Shown here: positions 36,082 through 47,122 of the stretch, piece by piece
Layout of the letters: each line of letters begins with the position of its first letter
How positions within the stretch are numbered: position 1 is the first letter of the stretch
DNA from: Heterobasidion occidentale
Lineage: Eukaryota; Basidiomycota; Agaricomycetes; Russulales; Bondarzewiaceae
Assembly (NCBI GenBank): GCA_039111635.1
Contig: JBCAQO010000006.1
Span: 2,542,001 to 2,606,000 of the forward strand
Direction of reading: 5' to 3'
DNA: 64,000 nucleotides
Made by a program: the position numbers and the translations under genes
The notes under the pieces: generated by a model
The model's input: the letters and a program-made list of their open reading frames with translations, nothing else
Told to the model about the DNA's origin: nothing
The model's database searches: none

Positions 36082-38011
36082 ATGCCACCAAGTTTGATCA
36101 CTTATTCCACAGTCGACTGTGCCCTACCTCCAAGCTTTTTTTCTTCAGAAGTGCGTCCCATAGCATTTTCCTATCTCCTCGTACAAGTACTTACCTTTCG
36201 TTTTGCTCTCATTCTAGTGGCATCCAACCCCAATCTCAACGCCTTCTTCGTCTCATGCATAGATATCGCTGCTCAGGGAGAGGGCAGTCAGTCGCCCGTT
36301 TCTGGCACTATCATCCTCGTCTCTCCCATCTCAATGTTTAGCAAGCTCGACCTGACGAGAGCGTCCAGGACATCACCTCCCCTCAGGCCCGTCTCTCTTA
36401 CCCCCACCCTGGGGCTTTCACCGACTTCTATGGCCTTCCCAGCAACCCTTGCTGCATTTTCAAAACCGGAAAAGCCTGGTTTGTGCGCACGGGTCTCGAG
36501 GCGCAGCGCATTCTGCGAGAGGCTTGCCCCGTCTGTGACCATGCGGTGATTGGCCAGCTCATCTATGAGCAACTAGACTCCCGCAACGTCGAGTGGTCGT
36601 CGATTGACGCCCGTTTTGCCGAGGCAGGGAAAGAGCAGGCCAGTGTGCTTCATCTCTGGATAGGGGTCAAGCCTGGGACTCTCACCTTTGAGGCTGCCAA
36701 GGAGGCTGCCAAGGGCTGCAAGGATATTTTGACTCGAGAGGGGTTCCCCGACGTTGAGGTTGCATTCCGCGAGTCTGTTGTCACCCAGTCTGTTGGTCCA
36801 GAGCTTCTCTCCCTCTACCGTTATGCCGACAGAGTCCCCGAGCTTCGTAGCCTCTTCACTCCCACGCTTGGCATCCAGATCGCTCCGTTTAAAACACCTC
36901 ACTTCGAGGGCACGGGTGCCGTCTACCTCCGAGAGGGCAGTCAGAGCGACCGCGTCTTCCTTCTCACCGCCAACCACATCGCCCGCCCGCCTCTCGCACA
37001 CCGTAACCAGCCCCTATCGCACAAGCGCAGCCGCCAGGCTCGTGAGGAGATCGTCGTTCTTGGTACCAATGCCTACACCAATGCCATCAATCGTATGATG
37101 AGCACTATCGGCCATGAGCTTGTCTCCATCGAGATATGGAACGAGGCGATTGAGAGTTTCGGTCCGTCCGTCGAGGGCGAGGCGCCCGAGACGACTTGCG
37201 AGCGCAAGCACTATGAGGACTTGTTGACGTCCTCGATCCTCCTGTTCGCCGTCTTCACCAAGATCCACGACGAGGTCACCAAGCACTGGACGACTCCGAA
37301 CCAGCGCGTGATCGGTTACGTCGTCCACGCCCCTGCCATTGCGGTCGACGACGGCCCCAAGCACTTCACCCATGACTGGGCCTTGATCGATCTCTACCGC
37401 GACAAGATCGACTGGGACACTTTCTAGAGCAACAAAGTTTATATCGGTACGTTTCATCTTATCTTGCTAAGACCGTCCCCGGTCTTAGTGTAATCATTTT
37501 TTTAAATCTAGGCGGCAAGATTTCGATTCCCGACTTTATCTTCAAGATGCATCTTCACCCTGAGGGCCGGTCCGACTTCAAGTATCCCCACTGCGGGCTC
37601 CTCCAGGTCAGAGGGGTCGCAAAGGACGACGAAATTCGCAAGCCGAAGCAGCTCGATGCCAACGGCGAGAAATGTTTGATTGTCGTCAAGAACGGAAAGA
37701 CCACAGGCCCTACTCTCGGTCGCCTTTCCGGCATGGAATCGTTCGTTCGCACCTACCCCGAGGACGGCATCAAGAATACGACCATCAATATCGCCGTATA
37801 TCCTTACAGCAACAAAGACGGCACCTTTTCTGCTCCCGGCGACTCTGGCTCCATAGTAGTCGACTCGAAGGGCAGGGCTGTCGGTATGCTCGACGCCGGT
37901 GCCGGCGCCAATGAAGATACCGACATCACGTACCTCACTCCCTGCTGGTGGATCGAGGAGCAGATGAAGAAAGTGTTCCCCGACATCTCCTTCTACGAGG
38001 TTGTCGACTAG
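36082..38011 (+). CDS. Trypsin-fold protein with conserved N-terminal domain, copy 1 (in-frame stop)
   Basis: Member of a family I recall as common and unnamed in agaricomycetes. The N-terminal domain reads FYGLPSNPCCIFKTGKAWFV, RILREACPVCDH, LHLWIGVKPGTLTFEAAKEA and EGFPDVEVAFRESVVTQSVG. It is followed by a chymotrypsin-like domain: GTGAVYLREG, LLTANHIARPP (putative catalytic His, about 36975), HDWALIDLYRDKID (putative Asp, about 37375), intron 37447-37511, and APGDSGSIVVDS (putative Ser, about 37837-37855). It ends FPDISFYEVVD at 38011. No signal peptide, so probably intracellular. At 37425-37427 TAG interrupts the frame where copy 2 has CAG, truncating the product before the catalytic Ser. 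The 5' exon structure is uncertain; 36082 is the most upstream plausible ATG (a GT-AG intron about 36151-36218). Confidence 0.7.
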
Positions 38012-38310
38012 AATCGTCGTTTGTATTTTTTTTGACTTTCCTCTATCCACGATATATAGGGATAGGCAGACCTCAAACTCGTTGACTCGTCGTATCGATT
38101 ATTTTCGTTTCGTTTCCCTTTTCCGTTCGTACTATGCCTTCGCGCTCCTGTATGTACTTCGTATCTTGTAATAACAGTGATGATGTCGTGTTCCGACACT
38201 GTTCCGACTTGTGAGCAATAATCCGAAGTTGGATACTAAGGTAAAGTAAAGTCGGCGTGGGCACTTGTTGCTCTGGTTGATCGAAAACGGCAGGCGGTGA
38301 GTACTGTGAG
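36391..38310 (+). repeat. Tandem segmental duplication, left copy
   Basis: About 1.92 kb closely similar to 39465-41374, covering the coding region of the trypsin-fold gene, its single shared intron and about 300 bp of 3' flank, up to the shared GGCAGGCGGTGAGTACTGTG. Similarity begins near GTCTC...ACCC...GGCTTTCACCGACTTC. Upstream sequence differs between copies. Confidence 0.88.
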
Positions 38311-38578
38311 CATCTAGCCCTTTGCTTACTAAGCGGAACAGGCCAAGCGGGCTTTGGAATTCATTACGAGTACTTAGGCCCTAGGCTCGGACACAGCCGG
38401 TCTTTCAAATTCCGCTGCTCCGCTATGCTCCGTCAAGGGCTCCATGGGAGTTGGCTCTATACCGCCTGGCACAGCCTGCACCGCAGGGTTTTTCCCCGTA
38501 TAAACCATGGACAAAACCCTAGATGTAGATAAATTTTCTGATTGTGTTTATCCACGAAAGCTACCAAAGCAAAGTCTT

Positions 38579-38629
38579 AGGTTTATTCAATATTTTATTA
38601 TGGGATGTGAATAAATATTGGATAAACCT
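38579..38629. repeat. Imperfect inverted repeat (about 20-bp arms, 10-bp loop)
   Basis: The left arm AGGTTTATTCAATATT pairs with the right arm AATATTGGATAAACCT; the arms continue through an AT-rich TTTATT/AATAA with one bulge. One mismatch is a G-U pair if transcribed. The loop is ATGGGATGTG-like. It may be an RNA hairpin, a 3'-processing element or the remnant of a miniature inverted-repeat element. Confidence 0.65.
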
Positions 38630-39403
38630 GGGGCGGTGAGAGATAGAGACCGACAGGGCTGGCGAGATGAGACGGTGGAGGAAGAGGTAAGCTACGTCGA
38701 CGGCTGCGAGACGAGAGATGCATACATGTCGTATCGCCGTGATAGATGGAAGACGGCGGCGAGGCGAGAAAGGGGAGCCTGCTCGTGTTGGACAATTGCG
38801 GGGACGGATGGTAGGTGGCGAAGCGTGGGCGAGAGACGAGAAGTAGCCGGTTGAGAGCGACAGTAAGAAGAACGGAAGACAAACATGAGAGGCCGCAAAC
38901 CCCTGGTTTGAACGCGACCGGCGATCGACGGTGGTGAAAGAGGTCGAGACAGGCGGTAAGTGATGAGCCTGGTAGACAGGAGACAATGTGTGAAGCGTTT
39001 GCGCGTCGCGGACCAGTGCTGACAGATACGGTCGCAACGCTTCCCAGATGGTGCTCGGAGGGCTGTGATATTGAGTACTTTGAGTGAGGGAGACGAGTAG
39101 TAAGTGTCAGTATTAAGCGGGAGATGAATAGTATGTGGATGAAAAGGACGGCGAGATGCCTAGATAAGTAACTGTCCTGCCATATTGAGGAGACGGCTGT
39201 AAGCTCGCTTACGTATGTATTCTACTTCCTGACAGTAGTATAACCACATATGGGCTCAGCCCGACAATAAATTCACCTGCCAGAAAACGCCTCGAATGGC
39301 CACTCACCTGAAACGATGGTCCTCGCCTTGCAATACCACTGTCCGGATGGACGCGCAATGCAAGCTCGACCGACGTCGTGGGGCAAGATATGACGGTGCG
39401 TAT

Positions 39404-39410
39404 TATATAA
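39404..39410 (+). promoter_or_regulatory. TATA box candidate (TATATAA)
   Basis: TATATAA 52 bp before the ATG at 39456 of copy 2, outside the duplicated segment, so copy 2 may have acquired its own promoter. Confidence 0.4.
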
Positions 39411-39455
39411 CCCGTAATCCCGGTAAGGGAATCTCACGTTCTGGCACTTTTACCG

Positions 39456-41091
39456 ATGCAGTCACGTCTCGCCGACCCCTACCCTGCGGCTTTCACCGAC
39501 TTCTATGGCCTGCCTAGCAACCCTCGCTGCGTCTTCAAAACCGGAAAAGCCTGGTTCGTGCGCACGGGTCCCGAGGCAGCGCATTCTGCGAGAGGCTCGC
39601 CCCGTCTGCGACCATGCGATGCAAGACCGCTGGCTCGAGATTGGCCAGCTTATCTACGAGCACCTAGACTCCCGCGACGTGGAGTGGTCGTCGATTGACC
39701 CCGTTCGTTTTGGCGAGGCAGGGAAAGAGCAGGCCAGTGTGCTTCATCTCTGGATAGGGGTCAAGCCTGGGACTCTCGCCTTCGAGGCTGCCAAGGAGGC
39801 TGCCAAGGGCTGCAAGGATATCCTGATACGAGAGGGGTTCCCCGACGTCGAGGTTGCATTCCGCGAGTCTGTTGTCACCCAGTCTGTTGGCCCAAAGCTT
39901 CTCTCCTTCAACTCCTTCTCCTTGGTCCCCGAGCTTCGTAGCCCCTTCACTCCCATGCTTGGCATCCAGATTGCTCCTTCAAAACACCTTACTTCGAGGG
40001 CACGGGTGCCGTCTACCTCCGAGAGGGAAGTCAGAGCGACCGCGTCTTCCTTCTCACTGCCAATCACGTCGCCCGCCCGCCTCCCGCACACCGTAACCAG
40101 CCCCTATCTCACAAGCGCAACAGCCAGGCTCGTGAGGAGATCGTTGTTCTAGGTACCAATGCCTACACAAATGCCACCAATCGTATGATAAGCACTATCG
40201 ACCGCGAGCTTTCCTCCATCAATGTATGGAACGAGGCGATCGAGAGGTTGGCTCCGTTCGAGGGAGAAGCGCCCGACAGGGCTGACATGCGCAAGCACTA
40301 TGAGGACTTGGTGAAGACGGCGAACAGGAGGATTGAGGACGTCAACAAGATCCATGACGAGGTCACCAAGCACTGGACGACTCCGAACCAGCGCGTGATC
40401 GGTTACGTCGTCCACGCCCCTGCCATTGCGGTCGACGACGACCCCAAGCACTTCACACGGGACTGGGCCTTGATCGATCTCTACCGCGACAAGATTGACT
40501 GGGACACTTTCCAGGGCAACAAGGTTCATATCGGTACGTTTTAATTTTATCTTAGCAACACCGTCTCCGGTCTAAGTTTTTTATATATCTAGGTGGCAAG
40601 ATTTCGCCTGCCGATTTTATCCACAAGATGCATCCTCACCCTGAGAGCCGGTCCGACTTCAAGTATCCCCCCGATGGGCTTCTTCAGGTCAGAGGAGTCG
40701 TAAAGGATAACGAGATCCGCAAGCCGGCGCAGCTCGATGCCAAAGGCGAGAAATGTTTGATTGTCATCAAGAACGGACAGACCACAGGCCCCACTCTCGG
40801 TCGCCTCTCCGGCATGGAGTCGTTCGTTCGCACCTATCCCGAGTACGGCATCAAGAATACGTCCATCGAGATCGCCGTATACCCTTACAGCAACGATGAC
40901 GGCGCCTTTTCTGCTCCCGGCGACTCTGGCTCCATAGTAGTCGATTCGAAGGGCATGGCTGTCGGGATGCTCGTCGCCGGTGCCGGCGCGATTGAACGGA
41001 TGATATCACGTACCTCACCCCCTACTGGTGGATCGAGGAGCAGATGAAGAAGGTGTTCCCCGACATCTCTTTCTACGAAATCGTCGACTAG
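39456..41091 (+). CDS. Trypsin-fold protein with conserved N-terminal domain, copy 2 (frameshifted)
   Basis: Paralogue of the gene at 36082, same order: FYGLPSNPRCVFKTGKAWFV, LHLWIGVKPGTLAFEAAKEA, EGFPDVEVAFRESVV, GTGAVYLREG-like, LTANHVARPP-like (His), RDWALIDLYRDKIDWDTFQG (Asp), intron 40534-40592, and APGDSGSIVVDSKGMAVGML (Ser). It ends with FPDISFYEIVD at 41091. Unlike copy 1 it has CAG at the position of the premature stop, so the triad region can be read across the intron. It has three frame breaks against copy 1: a GC dinucleotide missing at about 39577, a T missing at 39978 and an A missing at 40995. ATG 39456 (MQSRLADPYPAAF) is the apparent start; copy 1's upstream exon has no counterpart here. 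Confidence 0.7.
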
Positions 41092-41374
41092 GTTCGTTAT
41101 TAGCCTCCATATCCTCTATCCACGATATAGTACAGGTAGACGTCAAACTCGTAGACTCGTCGTATCGTTCTTTCTCTATTTCCCTTTTCCATTCGTACTA
41201 TGCCCTCCTGTGTGTACTTTGTATCTTGTGATAACAGCGATGATGTCCTGTTCCGACATAATTTTTTTATAATTTTTTTTATCATAACTAATTTATTTAG
41301 CGAGCAATAAACCGAAGTTGGTGTAGGCACTTGTTCCGGTTGATCGAAAACGGCAGGCGGTGAGTACTGTGAGT
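39465..41374 (+). repeat. Tandem segmental duplication, right copy
   Basis: Counterpart of 36391-38310, same orientation, start-to-start distance about 3.07 kb. The 3' flank has an AT-rich insertion (about 41259-41300) lacking in the left copy. Confidence 0.88.
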
Positions 41375-41953
41375 GGTTGTTCCATTTTAGGTAGGCGGTC
41401 AAGAATTCGATGCCTGAGGAATGGGTGGATTGTCCGCCAATCCGGCACCTAAAGACTGCGGAAACACTTAGTAGTAGTGATAGTTACTTGAGAGCCTGCC
41501 GGCGGAGAGATTTTGGGATTGCCAGTGATTGAGTTACGGCCCGTGACAGTCCCGTGACTTTCTGTGACGGATCATAGATTTGGTTTACTAACGACGCGGT
41601 TGGCAGGTCCGTGGTCAGGTGAAGAAAGTATCCAGTTGGCAAAAGGCGGCGACGCAGGCTATAAATTTGTCCTTCTGAAACCTTGAACGTTTGAAAGTTT
41701 GTTTCTTTGTATGGCGACCCAAAATCCCTGGACTACTCTCATTTGGCTTGCGAAGCGGTGACTGGGTTGCTCGATTGCTAGCTGAGGAGCCATTGAAGCC
41801 TAATAAAGCAATCGAACGACGTCACAGGTCTAAGCGCGCCTTGACCAACGTCAGACGGTCATCACGGTGTGCTTGACCTCGAACTAGTAAGTGAGTTGCT
41901 CGACTTCCTAGTTGCTGTATCTCTGACTGGACCCATGTCTAGGGCAGCCAGTC
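41092..41953. other. Intergenic
   Basis: The first 280 bp are duplicated flank with an AT-rich tract. The remainder shows only short unrecognised ORFs; presumably the promoter of the membrane protein gene. Confidence 0.5.
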
Positions 41954-44900
41954 ATGTTCCCGTCTCAGCCAATCCCAGTGGCTGGCAGCAGCAGCTGGCA
42001 CATCGACTCATCAACCCAATCTTCTCCTCATCCGTCACCCTTGGTAGGTTCCCCGCAACCTATCCAAGATGGAATACAGCGAAGTACGACGTACCATCAA
42101 TCGCTTGACTCTTCTCCCTCTCCCGTTCTCCCATCCACTTCCAATCCAACCTCTTTGTCGCGGTCTGCCCTTGGCTCTGGTTTGCACGCCCGCGCGACGC
42201 TTCCCCGTAGAGAACCTCAGAGGACACCGCGCACTGCTTCCGCCTTCCAACGCTTGACGCATCGCCTGTCGAGACTTCCACAAGCGCCCGTCGACTCGCA
42301 CGAGTGGACTGTGTTTGGGAATATCATGGAGGGCGAGACGGCCTCAAACGCTTCACAACCATCTGCGAGGCCCGATCAACGTGGTCGGAGCCGCATCAAC
42401 CTTTCTCGCTCAGATATCGAGGGAGGTCTCGAGGGGGTGGTATGCAATCTCCTGAATCTGATCCCTACTTGGGCAGTCATTTTCCATTTCCGTCTGAAGC
42501 TTCGGCAGGCGCTACGGAGTCGTCGGAGACGTCGGACTCAGACCTTGAATACGCGTCCGACAGTGACAGCTCGCATTCCTCGACATCTACGATCCGGAGG
42601 ACGCGACCACGGCCTCCTTGGTATGCTTGGTCGCGTGTGCCCGCGCTTCCAACACTTTACCGCAATATCCTGAAATGCAGCGTGGCGTACTTCATCGGCT
42701 CATTGTTCACCTATTCCCCGTATCTATCTGGTTTGATATCTGCGATAACAACCAGAGAATCTAGTGAGCGGTTTCCTGCGCCATCTGGACACATGGTAGC
42801 CACAGTGTGCGTCGCGTTTCTACATCGTTTATTTGGTTGTTTTTGCGAACAAGTGTGAATGATATTTATTTTTTGATTTTGCTCAGAGCGGTGTACTTCA
42901 ATCCCGCGAAAACGATTGGCGGCATGATGGAAGCTGACAGGTACTGCTTAATGGGCCTTGGATTTGCGGCATTCGTCTCTCTTGGCAGTATGAACATGTA
43001 CTGGTGGTTCGAAGTGCGCCATGGCTGGGAATGGCTTGCTGATGTTCTGGTAATATTATGGATCGGGCTTGGAATGTCCTTCGTTGCCTGGATGAAACTA
43101 TGGATGGCCAAGCCGACGTTCAACACAGGTAAGCAATCATACTCTCAGCAGACTACTGCTTATTTCACTGTCATATCTGATCATATGGACTGTGAAACAT
43201 AGCTTGTAGCATGACTGCCATCATCCTCTTTGTCGTGTAAGCAGTCCTTCACGAAAAACCATAGTCTTAAAGCTAAAAACAATGCACTTGCTCAGCGTTG
43301 TAAAAGAAGGCGGTGTCGCTCAACTCCTCCAAGTCTCGTTCATCGTCTTTGTTGGCTCGATAATCTCCAACCTCATCTGCTGCGGTCTCTGGCCTCAATC
43401 TGCGACGCGCAATCTGCAAAATAACATGATTCACACCCTCAATTCGTACTCCATGCTCTTGAAGCTGCTCACGCGCACATTCCTGCTGGATGCCCCGTTA
43501 CATCATCCGCGGGAAGCAAAAATCCAGAAAGCTGTCGCGGACCATCAGGCATCGTTCACATCACTGAAGCGGAATTTGGCGGAGGCGAAGAGTGAAGGGA
43601 TTTTGGGGCCAGGAAATGGCGCGATGGGTAAGGGAAAGGACACCGGCGCTGCCTATGAAGACGCGGTGGACAGTCTGAATAGGCTGGCCCAGCACTTGAA
43701 CGGGTTGAGGAGTGGCACTAGCCTGCAGTACGACCTTGCGAAGGCGCATCTGGACGGCCGTGTCGACCTGCGGAATTTGACGCTCAGTAAAAAGGGAGGA
43801 AGGGAACAAGTCAGGGAGTCTGTTTTTGAGGTGTCTAATACCAGCGAAGAAGCTGGTGCTGGGAAGGGAAGGCAGGTAGACGGGAGCGTGAATGACGTAG
43901 AGGTAGATGATGCAGAGTTGACTCTGAAGTCTGCAGCTTCGATGTTCGGAGAATTGGTTGAAGAAGTCGGACCCCCTCTCAAAGCGCTGTCGGTGAGTCT
44001 TGGAAACTTACATTCTTCCACTGTCATGCTGACTATGTTTAACGTGGTGGCATTTGTGTGTGTATCGCGTTCAAGTCTAAATGCACAGGCGCAATACACA
44101 GACTACGGGAGGCGTTTGAACATCGCAATAAGACGACCGATGCCGCGATGAGCCCAGAGATTTTCTTGGACCTTGCCGATAAAATTGAGCGTGCATTGTT
44201 CACGTTCGAGAGCACATCGAACCATGCTTTGCTCAGGCTGTACAGAAGGAGTGACATCGTGTCAGGTTTCAGCTCACGCGAATCTGGTTCTATCTATTCA
44301 CTGAATGAATACAGTGAGAATGCACTCACTTCTGGAAGCGACAACGAGAATGTCTTCCTCGTGTATTTGTGAGTACCATTCTCACATCTTGCTTTGGAAG
44401 AGCCATAACGTATGCCATCCTTTCCTCTAGCTTCATTTTTACATTGCAGGAATTTGCGCGGGAGTTGGTGTCGCTCGTGGATGCGATGGGCAGGATATAT
44501 GCGGCTGAACGGGCTAATGCAGCCAGAGGATGGTGGTTTCAGCGTATTCCTAAGGCTTTGTTTGACCGCATTCGCGCACTGTGGGTCACACCCGCACCTA
44601 CCCTTAGACAAAATGGTCATCAGCGATCCAAAGCGCGAAACACCGAGCAAATGAGCGTTCAGCGCCGTCTTTGTACGTGTCATACATATGCCCACATTTC
44701 AAACATTCTCACTCTTTCACTCTTCCCAACCGGCAGCATCATATGTCTCATCTGACAAGCGCCCCGCCGTCGCCTCGTACTTTCCGAAGGTCCGCCCACA
44801 CGCGCCCAATACGGTACAGACGCCCGCGCGCGAGGAGCTGTCATTCATCGGGCGCCTGAAGCAGACCCTGTGGGCTATTGGGGATGGCATGCGGGACCGC

Positions 44901-46759
44901 AAGATCAAGTATGCGATCAAGGCAGGAATGGCTACTGCTATCCTCGCTGCACCTGCATTCTTTGAGGTGACACGGCCAGTATTTGTGGAGTATCGGGGCG
45001 AATGGGCGTTAATCTCAGTGCGTGGTTCTTGCTGTGTATCTGCCTCCTGCTACTGCAGGCTTGCTGCCGTGATCTTTCCCTAGCTTGTCTAGACCTATGT
45101 TTGACACGAGCTGATACATGGGTCCACAGTTCTTTGTTGTGATGTCACCAACTATAGGAGCGGTAAGTGAGCCTTTTGGTTAGTCGATCCGACTATGGCT
45201 TATCACGGAACTTGCGTGGCTATATCTGGACATGCGCTGTAGACGAACTCCCTGAGCATACACCGCGTCCTCGGTACATTGTGCGTGACCTAGCTATCCC
45301 ACAAGTGAGCCATTGATTGATTCGAATGTAGGTTCGGGGCCGCGACGGCTGCGACCGTGTACTCTTTCTTCCCCGAAAATGCAGTCGTACTCTCCATTTT
45401 TGGGTTCTTCTATTCGATTCCGTGTTTCTACTACATTGTGGCTATGCCGCAGTATGCAACCACCGGTCGATTCGTGCTGTTGACATATAACCTTACTTGT
45501 TTGTATTGGTGCGTAGAGGCGTCCCTGTTTCGCCCTGCCAATTATTCTATGATGATGTTGTGGACTGACCTCCCTGTTTAGTTATAATACAAGATTAAAG
45601 GACGTGTCCATCATTGATGTAGCGTTTCACCGGTCCGTAGCGGTAACTGTCGGTGTCGCTTGGGCGTTTGTAGTGTCCAGGTTTTGGTGGCCCTCTGAGG
45701 CGAGACGAGAGCTTAGCAAGGCGCTTGGCGAGTAAGTTGATTCACTTTCCTACTTCGCATATACCTTGCCTTACCCATAATTGGGGTCTCTGCCAGCTTT
45801 TGCTTGAACATCGGTTGGCTGTATACGCGCTTGGTCGCTTCCAATTCATTCTCTCCCGAACCGGAGCGCCACGAAGAGACAGATACTAATGTCACAGAAG
45901 AGACATCGTTGATCCCAAAACGACGGAGAACGGCGCTTGATAATTCCAACGAAGAATTCATGGCTATGTGAGTGATTTCTGATGAGATGAGGACTACACT
46001 CACCGTCGAGACAGGGAGTTTCATCTGCAGATCAAGCTGATTGAGCTGCAAGATCTCCTCAAACAGACGCAGCATGAACCTCGATTGAAGGGACCATTCC
46101 CCATCAAATTATATCGCTCCATTCTAACTAGCCTGCAAAAGATCTTGGATAATCTACACAGCATGAGATGTGTGACAACGCGGGAAGAGTGGTCAGTCCC
46201 CTTCATCCTAACCAACCAGACTTACACTGATCACTTTTACGATTCGTTCAGGTACACGGTCAGTGATTGAACAGTTTTCGATACCTTGGAACCGATTTCA
46301 ATAGCGTGAGACCAGAATGTACGCCGAGACTTCATTATACCCGTCAATCGGGAGCGCCGGGAGATGGTCGGCAACATCATTCTGTATTTCTCCACGTTGG
46401 CATCCGCTTTCAGGCTGAAAGCGCCGTTACCACCTTACCTTCCGCCAGCGGAGAAGGCACGGCAAGAGCTTGTACGTCGTTATACTTGCTTCCTTGATAA
46501 TATTCATAGTCTGACTTCTACCTTGGCTGGTATTTAGGTCGGCGCTATCAGGAAACTCGATGTGGTGAAGAATCGGGATGTCAAAGGATCGCGTCAGCTC
46601 CTGTTCTTCGCATACGCATTGACGATGAAGGGCATCACAAAAGAGCTAGATTACCTGGGCAGCACTCTGCAAGATGCATTTGGCGTTATCGGGCAGGGAA
46701 CTGACGCGTTTGAAGCACTGTTCCGGGATGATATGCGAGGCGCTGAGCAGTCAGTATGA
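41954..46759 (+). CDS. Multi-pass membrane protein, ArAE_2/BRE4-like (FUSC-type)
   Basis: Fungal membrane protein of the putative ER-transporter/aromatic-acid-exporter family (ArAE_2_N, FUSC and ArAE_2 regions; yeast relative BRE4, linked to brefeldin A sensitivity). A disordered Ser/Pro/Arg-rich N terminus from 41954 precedes the first membrane half: RNILKCSVAYFIGSLFTYSP, NPAKTIGGMMEADRYCLMGL, GWEWLADVLVILWIGLGMSF, LQVSFIVFVGSIISNLICCG. A long cytosolic region follows (ADHQASFTSLKRNLAEAKSE, DSLNRLAQHLNGLRSG). The second half has KIKYAIKAGMATAILAAPAF, RGEWALISFFVVMSPTIGA-like, IFGFFYSIPCFYYIVAMPQY and SVAVTVGVAWAFVVSRFWWP. The C terminus includes IKLIELQDLLKQTQHEPRLK and SRQLLFFAYALTMKGITKEL, stopping at 46759. 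One frame break at 42435-42439 (G run one base short) links the N terminus to the rest. Confidence 0.87.
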
Positions 46760-47122
46760 GGTCTTTGTACACGATACATACAAGGTTGCCGGATCTAAGT
46801 TTTTATGATTTAAAATACCAACAAGTGCTGAGGCCTTGAGGGAGCTGGCAAATGCTTACTTCTCACGAAATGATGATGAGAACTCATTGTAGTTTTCATC
46901 GTGTTAGCTAGCCTTGAGTGCAACATCTGTGAGAGAGCTGAAATCAGTGGGAACAAACTCAATGCAAGGGGGAGCAGCTTGTCAAGGCTAGTGACGACTT
47001 TCGAATATAATTACGTCATCTTTCACGTGAGTCTGGTCCTTGTGAGTCTAAACAGTGATTGTTATTTTCCCTGTGGCCACCTTTACTCTTCCGAAGACAA
47101 TCGATACATTCATCCGAATGAT
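46760..47122. other. Intergenic
   Basis: 363 bp between tandem plus-strand genes; no coding signal recognised. Confidence 0.5.

Larger units (their letters stand above)
38012..39455. other. Inter-copy spacer
   Basis: The first 300 bp belong to the duplicated flank. The rest is unique: a hairpin-forming inverted repeat at 38579-38629 and a promoter-like region before 39456. A 158-codon minus-strand ORF (38561-39037) has no recognisable content and overlaps the hairpin. Confidence 0.5.

Noticed and set aside
37508..38050. 180-codon minus-strand ORF opposite the trypsin-fold copy 1
   Set aside because: Antisense shadow; the plus-strand frame has conserved GDSGS and a paralogue.
38561..39037. 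158-codon minus-strand ORF between the duplicated genes
   Set aside because: No motif, overlaps the AT-rich hairpin, and composition is Ser/Arg/Pro-rich like random frames.
36391..41374. RIP-like mutation as the cause of the TAG in copy 1
   Set aside because: The copies do not show widespread C-to-T/G-to-A differences; one nonsense change is not a RIP signature.
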